Below, piece by piece: positions 57,998 to 64,000 of a DNA stretch of 64,000 nt; the first letter of the stretch is position 1; each line of letters opens with the position of its first letter. Location of the stretch: contig BQMF02000292.1 of NCBI GenBank assembly GCA_027922465.2, positions 62,001-126,000 on the forward strand. Direction: 5' to 3'. The position numbers were made by a program, and so were the translations under genes. The notes beneath the pieces were generated by a model that had not been told where the DNA came from, ran no database searches, and saw only the letters and a list, made by a program, of their open reading frames with translations. Source of the DNA: Turritopsis dohrnii. Taxonomy: Eukaryota > Cnidaria > Hydrozoa > Anthoathecata > Oceaniidae.

Positions 57998-58512
57998 TTG
58001 GATATCAATTTTTGCAAGCATGTTTTGTTTAGGTGTTAATGCTTTCAGTGACGCAATAATACTTTTAGAAAAGTGTACATCTGGATCAACTACACTGTCA
58101 TTTGTCGGATTTGTAGATGCAGGTTTATTGATAGTGTCAATTAACATCAAATCGATCTTTTCCCGTCTTTCACGAGACTCTTCTAACAACTTTCGGTCAA
58201 TTGCACCTCGAAGTCTCTTTGCTGGAACTGACTCACAGTCAGTGGAGCTCGATGTAGCTACCTTTTGATGTTGGAGTAGACATTGGCAGTGCCGGTGAAG
58301 GTGGTGGTGAAAGGAATAAATTTGAGTGTGAGTCAAGGTTGTTATCAGTAGGTTTGTTTGTTACATTGTCCCGTAAAAATAATAAACTATTGAAGTGCTT
58401 GCATGTCGGCAAACGATGTGTTCCACTGCCAGAACGAGTTTGTTGCTCTCTTTTCTTTAAGCACTTCATCATACCATCTCTAAGATATTTCCACTTTTTC
58501 TTTAACACATCC
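57998..58512 (-). pseudogene. MADF/BESS-like DNA-binding protein (probable Harbinger accessory gene)
   Basis: After a splice acceptor at about 58513, the minus frame reads LKKKWKYLRDGMMKCLKKR, then CKHFNSLLFLRD, as in the end of a MADF/Myb-trihelix domain. A Pro/Ser-rich linker follows. After a frameshift near 58255 come an ERREKIDLMLID helix and SIIASLKALTPKQNMLAKID, as in a BESS-like dimerisation motif. PIF/Harbinger elements usually carry a second Myb/MADF-type gene. This one converges on the transposase at 54940, so it may be its partner. The first exon was not identified. Confidence 0.5.
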
Positions 58513-58519
58513 TCTGGAA

Positions 58520-60865
58520 TAATAAAACTAGCATGTAGCTTTAGCTAAAAAATGCCCCCGCACTCAAGCATTTTAATTTGTATACACAGCAGCTATACAT
58601 TGCAAGCTATACAACGGAAATAAAAATAAGTTTTGTTCGAAAACAAATGCTTTGGTTTATTGTGGGCTTGGTAAGTGGCTTACTTATATGCTTAAATATT
58701 TCGACAAAGCCAGTTTTTTAGGTAGCCTCAAAACTACTCAACACTCACTCAAAATCGTTTTAGAACTGTCTCGCATTATGATCACGAGACGAGTAGCATT
58801 TAACATTTAATTTGTAACATTTAATGCTTCGAAACAGGCATACAATAACACCCTTCATTCAAAGAGTTGACATGATGGCATCTCGATAATTGAAAAACTA
58901 TTTAATCAGCAAACGGTCATTTAAAGAACAAGCAATGTTTTATGACGTCATTTATATTATTTTGAAAGAACAAGGGTGAAGGGAGATAAAAAGATTAAGA
59001 TGGATGTTTTTGTAAAGCTTTTCACAGTAACAAATAGATACATTTTAACTTTTGATAACATTGTATAAACAAAATAAAAACAAGAAGAATTGTGAGCATG
59101 ATCATTTCGAAATGGGAGATCAGATTCGAAAACTCATTGACAGATGGTCTTCACGGTTTTTCACTTACATTAGAATTGAGTTAAACTTTCTTTACGATAG
59201 CTTTTCCAATTACAAGAACAATTAATTGTTCATATGAAACAATAGTTAAAACGTTTTAAAATACAACAAATAGTTTAATGAGTAGTGTAACCATGCGGCA
59301 TAGTGTAGCAGTGGGAGTATTTCAAAACCAACTTGGAATATGCAAACCAAATAGATCTAAACTTAAACAGATGAAAATCTGCTCAAAACTTTGTTACTTT
59401 TTGTTATCTCTTAGGCCTTAAGCTCGGTTCCCATTAAGATTTAAAATGTTGAGCAACATTCGTACAACAAGTGTTGTACTACAATTGTACAACTGTTGTT
59501 GTGCAATCACATGTTTCCATTAAATCTTATGTTAAATTATGATCATTTCTACATTCATTCAAAAAACGTATAAGATTATGTACTTTACAGACAACACAAC
59601 CGCGTCAAAAATTTAGACTATAATAGTCAAACCTGCGCAGGAAGCAGAATTATGACTGTAATGGTCATAATTACTCGACAACGCTCAACTTAGTATATTC
59701 ATCATGGCTGTAATCTACGCATAGCGTTCACTGCACTTATGGGAGTTAGATAATCACAGGAGGCGGTAAAAGAGGGCAGGAGGCTGCACGATCGTATAGG
59801 GTTAAATTTGTGGTTGATCTGTAGAAAGAACTCAAGATAATTTACGGTTTAAATTAATAGTTAAGCTATTTTCACATAGGTTGTTTGTTTTGGTGGTTTG
59901 TATGATTGTGCTTTTTGCATCATGTATGAGCGCTTTTCATGCAACCATCATTGTGTTTATTTGTATTTTGGTGAATCAGTTTGTTTTCCTTTTCTTCACT
60001 ATAATAAGTTAGTAGAATTTTGAGAACTAAATTTTGAAATAGTCAAATTTATGACAATGAATTGACGGAACTATACTATATTATAATTGGAGATTTTGTG
60101 TGGATTTATATCCACACCATAAATTGCACCACAGCACAGGCATTGATTTGATTCTCTTGATTCTGGTGGGTTGTCTAGCTGGTTGTTGTACACAGAAGTA
60201 AAGATGTGCATGACGTGGCAGACCTAAATAAAAAGTTGTTGGTTATGCAAAGTTTCTGCTCTATTGTATATATAATTATATAATTTTATATAAGGGTATA
60301 TATATACCGTCAATGTGCCTAATTCTGGACATGCCGCAAGAGTTGCACCTGCATTCGGTGAGTATGGATGTATACTTTCAAGACCAGAATTTTTGGCGTC
60401 CAGAATTCACGGCCATCCAGTTACGCCGAGATACGGGAAATTCAGTCTGCGCATTCTCGAAAAGACGTGAAGATTTTTTCAAAATTTTCGGAAAAATTAG
60501 CTCGTGGCCACACTTATATACAGTGAGAAATAAGAGCTACAACATCCACTTTCTACTGTAATTTGTTTCTTTGTATTTTAAATCGAAGCAAATATGACCA
60601 AGGAAGGTTAACAAAATATAAAAAGTGGAAAGCGCGCGAAGGAACATCATCAAAAGTGAAGAAGAAGTGGTGATAAGAAGATCGTTCACGACGAGAACTT
60701 TTGCCGGCTGAAACGAATTCCCTGAAGTTTTTCTGGGTACAACTGTTACATATTTTCAAAAAACATTATCTCAGCTAGCTTTCTATGGCTTCCCTAATTT
60801 CCTGTAATTTTTTTTAATAGAATTATTAAGAAAAATCTGCACCCCACTGCACTTCTATACTTAAT
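58520..60865. other. 2.3-kb stretch without a recognised gene
   Basis: AT-rich. At 59425-59545, TTCCCATTAAGATTTAAAAT and TTTCCATTAAATCTTATGTT form a loose repeat around a dyad-rich core of CAACA/TGTTG motifs (CAACAAGTGTTG, CAATTG, CAACTGTTGTTG), perhaps a transposon end. A palindromic TA stretch lies near 60280-60305. The sequence upstream of ATG 60866 should hold the left end of transposon copy C, but I could not identify a CACGTCC-like terminus. Confidence 0.4.
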
Positions 60866-63800
60866 ATGGCTGACGAACATGCAACCAACTTACTGAAGCT
60901 ATGTAGAACATGTCAACAAATGCTGCCTAAAGAGAAATACAATGTCTTCGATGTAAATGAACTCTCAGAGTCATTAAAAACATACTTTTTGCTTGATGTC
61001 AGTAGAGATCAGCCACACATTCACCCCTCAAAAATATGCCTGAAATGTTACTCCAAGTTACAAAATATTATTAAAAAGAAAATAACACCTAAGCATCAAG
61101 AAATAACTTGGAGTGAACATCATCTAAAATGTGTTGTGTGTCATTCTGCCTCAAAATTTAAAAAAGGCGGGCGACCTAAAAAGAAAACTTCCCCTGGGAG
61201 GTATTCAGCACAAAACATGTATTGGACAAAAGAAGTGTCTTCCAATTTAAGTGCATCAATTCCATCTGATAACATCCCAAATGGATGTTATCTTAAACAT
61301 GTTGCTTTAAGTAACAATCACCTGAAGCTGTGTATATGTCCAGTTTGCATGGATTTGATGCACAAACCTGTCCTTCTTACAAATTGTCACCACTCAATAT
61401 GTTTTAATTGCTTGCTGATAAAAGTGGAAGGGGTGGAAATAAAAAATTGCCAATGTCCAGTTTGTAAAGAACTGATTGCTCCCCAATCTGTCTTACCATC
61501 AAAAGCTATTGCAGATATGATTTCATGCCTCCAGTTAGAGTGCCAATTACATTGCGGGGTTATTTTCAAAATGCAAGAATTTGACCAAAAGATCGAGCAT
61601 GAAAAAACCTGCAATGGGCCACTGCTGAACACGCCAGTATCATCTACTTCTCTGAGTGAGGTATTTAATTTGAGTCAAGACAGTCAAATACCTAAGGAAT
61701 TTGAAGATGCTGCTCTTCATGTTATTAAAACAAAGATGGCTCAATCAACTTTACCTAATAATAGTATTGAATTCATGACTGGCGGTTCTCGTGTAAGTAT
61801 ATATATATTATTCATAAAAATAAATATTATCAGTTCTCATAAGGCAATATTTCGATTTACAATTATAGCCTTTAGTACTAACATCAACGCCAAAAGCAAT
61901 AAAAAGTAAAACCGAAGTCTGCAGAAAAACTCTTCAAATTAGAAATAACTTCATGAAACAACAGCTTGAGATGGCCACTGGTGGCTCTTCCACATCAATG
62001 ATAGCACAAACTTCTAAATTAGTGAAAAGTTTCAAAGAAAAAGAGAAAGATGAAATTCTACAACTGGCAGATGCCTCTTCACCCTCGATTTCAGCAGAAG
62101 CTCTTGTTTCAATGAAAGTAAATTTGGGAATTCCATGGGATAAACTTACAAAAATGGGAAGGTACGTGCTAATAAAATTAAAAATGTACCATATATACAA
62201 GCAATATGAATAATTATATAAATTTTTGTGATACTTATTTTTGCGAATTAGGCCCCAATTCCGAAAAAATTAATCATCTTTCAAAAACAAACATTCATAA
62301 AAATTTATCTCCCAAAATTGTTTCAAAAACAGGTGTTCGCAAGAATTAGTCTCGCAAAATTTTTTTCAAATTTGCAGCATTCGCAAAAATTTGACCAAAT
62401 TTTTTCTTCTTTGAATTTCACTTTCCTTATCACAATTATGATTATTCGAAAAACTTGTGCACAAAAATTTTGAAAAACTTTACGATTTTCTTGATTTGAT
62501 ACTTTTATCAAGATGCATATATACAATTTTTTCGGTCTTCGCTTAAATAAGTATCGCAAAAATTTATCCCGCATTAATTAATACAAATATAGGAAAATGT
62601 TAATATATATAGCAGCAGTTCACTGATAAAGAAAATATTATTTTAGATGGTTGAAATCATTTAACATTAATGTAGCATCCCAATCTAAACAAAGAAAGGT
62701 TGCAAAAGCATGGAGTGGTGATGACATAATTGTTGAAAATGCTCCCTTTCGTTTTCATATAAGGGATAAAAAGGGACATTATGAAATAAAGGAGGCGCCT
62801 TGGGGCTATGTCTTGGATCTACCATACCATATCTTTTGTTACCTTGACTCCTTACAAGAGTAAGTTACAGTTCCATCTTTACAAAACATAAGAGAAATAA
62901 CGCTGCTGAATAGAGTGTTCGCTTTTAGATTTTCTCAGTTTGTGGAAAGAACCAATATGAATAATGAAATTCATGTGAAGATCGGTGGAGATCATGGTGG
63001 CAAATCATTCAAAATGTCCTACCAGTGTTGCAATACACTCCACCCAAACAGCGTTGGCAACACAGTGGTGTTTAGTTTATTTGAAGCTAAAGATTATAAA
63101 ATAAATCTCAAAATAGGTTTGAATAGGTTTAAATCACAAATTGATAATCTACAAACAATGAAGTGGAGGTAAAAATAATATATATATATATCATGTAAGT
63201 TATATAATCACAAAGATTCAATAATTGTACTGCAAAATTCAATATATGTTTTTAGAAACAGAAGTATTCGAGTATTTATCTTTGGGGATTATGAGTTTCT
63301 GTGTTCTATATATGGCTTAACAGAAGCTAATGGTAATTATATGAATTTTTTATGAATATATATATACTGAGCCTGCTTTGGTAATAGGTAATGTAGTATA
63401 TTTGTTATGACATCAAATTATAATTTTACCAGTATATAAGTAAATAATCTAAAATATCTTGTGATCAACAATAAATTAATGTAAAAAACTGTTAACTTAC
63501 AACAATTTAGGTAGACATTGCTGTTTATTCTGTGATATTACATATGGTGAGATGCAGAAACCACTAACTGTCAGAGGAAAGTCATTGAACAGAACACTGT
63601 TGTCTTTGCAAAATAATTATGAAGCTTTTAAAAGTGATGGTGAAGACATCAAAAAAGCAAAGCACCACAATAACGTAATTGATGAAGTAATGTTCAATGT
63701 GCCTATTGACCAAGTAAAGTTACTCAGTAATTTTTTTAAAGTATTGTTTGTATAAAAATGTAAAACATACAGTCTCATAATTCAGGTTGCACTACCAGCT

Positions 63801-64000
63801 TTGCATATTTCATTGGGCACATACTTAAAGTTCTTCAACATGCTTGAAGATCACTGCCATATTCTTGACGTAAAGATTGCAGGAGCTCTAGCATTAAAAA
63901 ATGGAAGCTTGGAGTACTGTGATTTCAATTCATACATTTCCACTCAAGCCAGTATACGAAATCTGGAATACGTTGTGGCTGATTTCCAAAATAAAATCAA
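60866..64000 (+). CDS. RAG1/Chapaev-like transposase with RING finger, copy C (runs off the window)
   Basis: Exons with GT-AG joints: 60866-61792, 61869-62161, 62647-62859, 62929-63168, 63256-63332, 63511-63713, 63786-beyond 64000. Exon 1 encodes CRTCQQM...HPSKICLKCY, then HHLKCVVC and GGRPKKK. A C3HC4 RING follows (CPVCMDLMHKP, CHHSICFNC, CPVCKEL; about residues 155-205), then a CQLHC...HEKTC finger. The core shows GGDHGG in exon 4, FGDYEFL in exon 5 and CCLFC in exon 6, at the same D-to-C spacing as the other copies. The Glu exon lies outside. No stop or shift was seen, so this is the best candidate for an intact family member. Exon borders agree with copy B throughout. Confidence 0.85.

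Overview
The window is AT-rich metazoan DNA made almost entirely of mobile elements: spliceosomal introns, non-LTR, DIRS and BEL/Pao retroelement remains, and hAT, CACTA, Harbinger, Helitron and RAG1/Chapaev-like DNA transposons. The mixture and the protein flavour resemble a cnidarian (hydrozoan-like) genome; this is inference, and no host housekeeping gene fixes the species.

Region by region: 1-2463 is the 3' end of a decayed LINE. 3396-4067 holds a Helitron scrap and a hAT fragment. 4711-15870 is one hAT transposase on the minus strand, split by two nested elements: a CACTA-like element (about 4831-9565) and a DDE element with inverted ends (10272-14061). About 16050-20997 is a Helitron cluster with head-to-tail joints and a 2.26-kb tandem duplication. 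21533-26761 is a RAG1-like transposase gene (copy A). 27430-31773 holds a tyrosine-recombinase fragment, a DIRS remnant and a spliced integrase-core gene. 32277-32873 holds two MITEs and 33121-36502 an intron-rich SF3-helicase gene. 36586-45595 is a 350-370-bp satellite interrupted by a complete 6.2-kb RAG1-like transposon (copy B, 37916-44081). 45668-48593 holds a small acidic gene and a zinc finger/tyrosine recombinase/Myb gene broken by a MITE. 49121-54840 is MITE, SINE, microsatellite, Helitron, LINE, hAT and BEL/Pao debris. 54940-58512 is a Harbinger transposase facing a MADF/BESS-like gene. 60866-64000 is a third RAG1-like gene (copy C), cut by the window end.

The outstanding content is the three-copy RAG1-like family. 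B and C encode an N-terminal Cys-rich domain, a C3HC4 RING finger, and a core with GGDHGG, a (F/Y)GDY motif placed 19 residues before a CxxC, and (in A and B) a terminal EQGGES motif. This is the domain order of RAG1 and is closest to the published N-RAG-TP/Chapaev idea. Copy B has terminal inverted repeats beginning CAC and a 4-bp target duplication readable against the satellite. Its two ends share two conserved blocks whose spacers differ by exactly 11 bp (4 versus 15), recalling the 12/23 logic of V(D)J recombination signals. Copy A lacks the RING block entirely. No RAG2-like ORF is visible.
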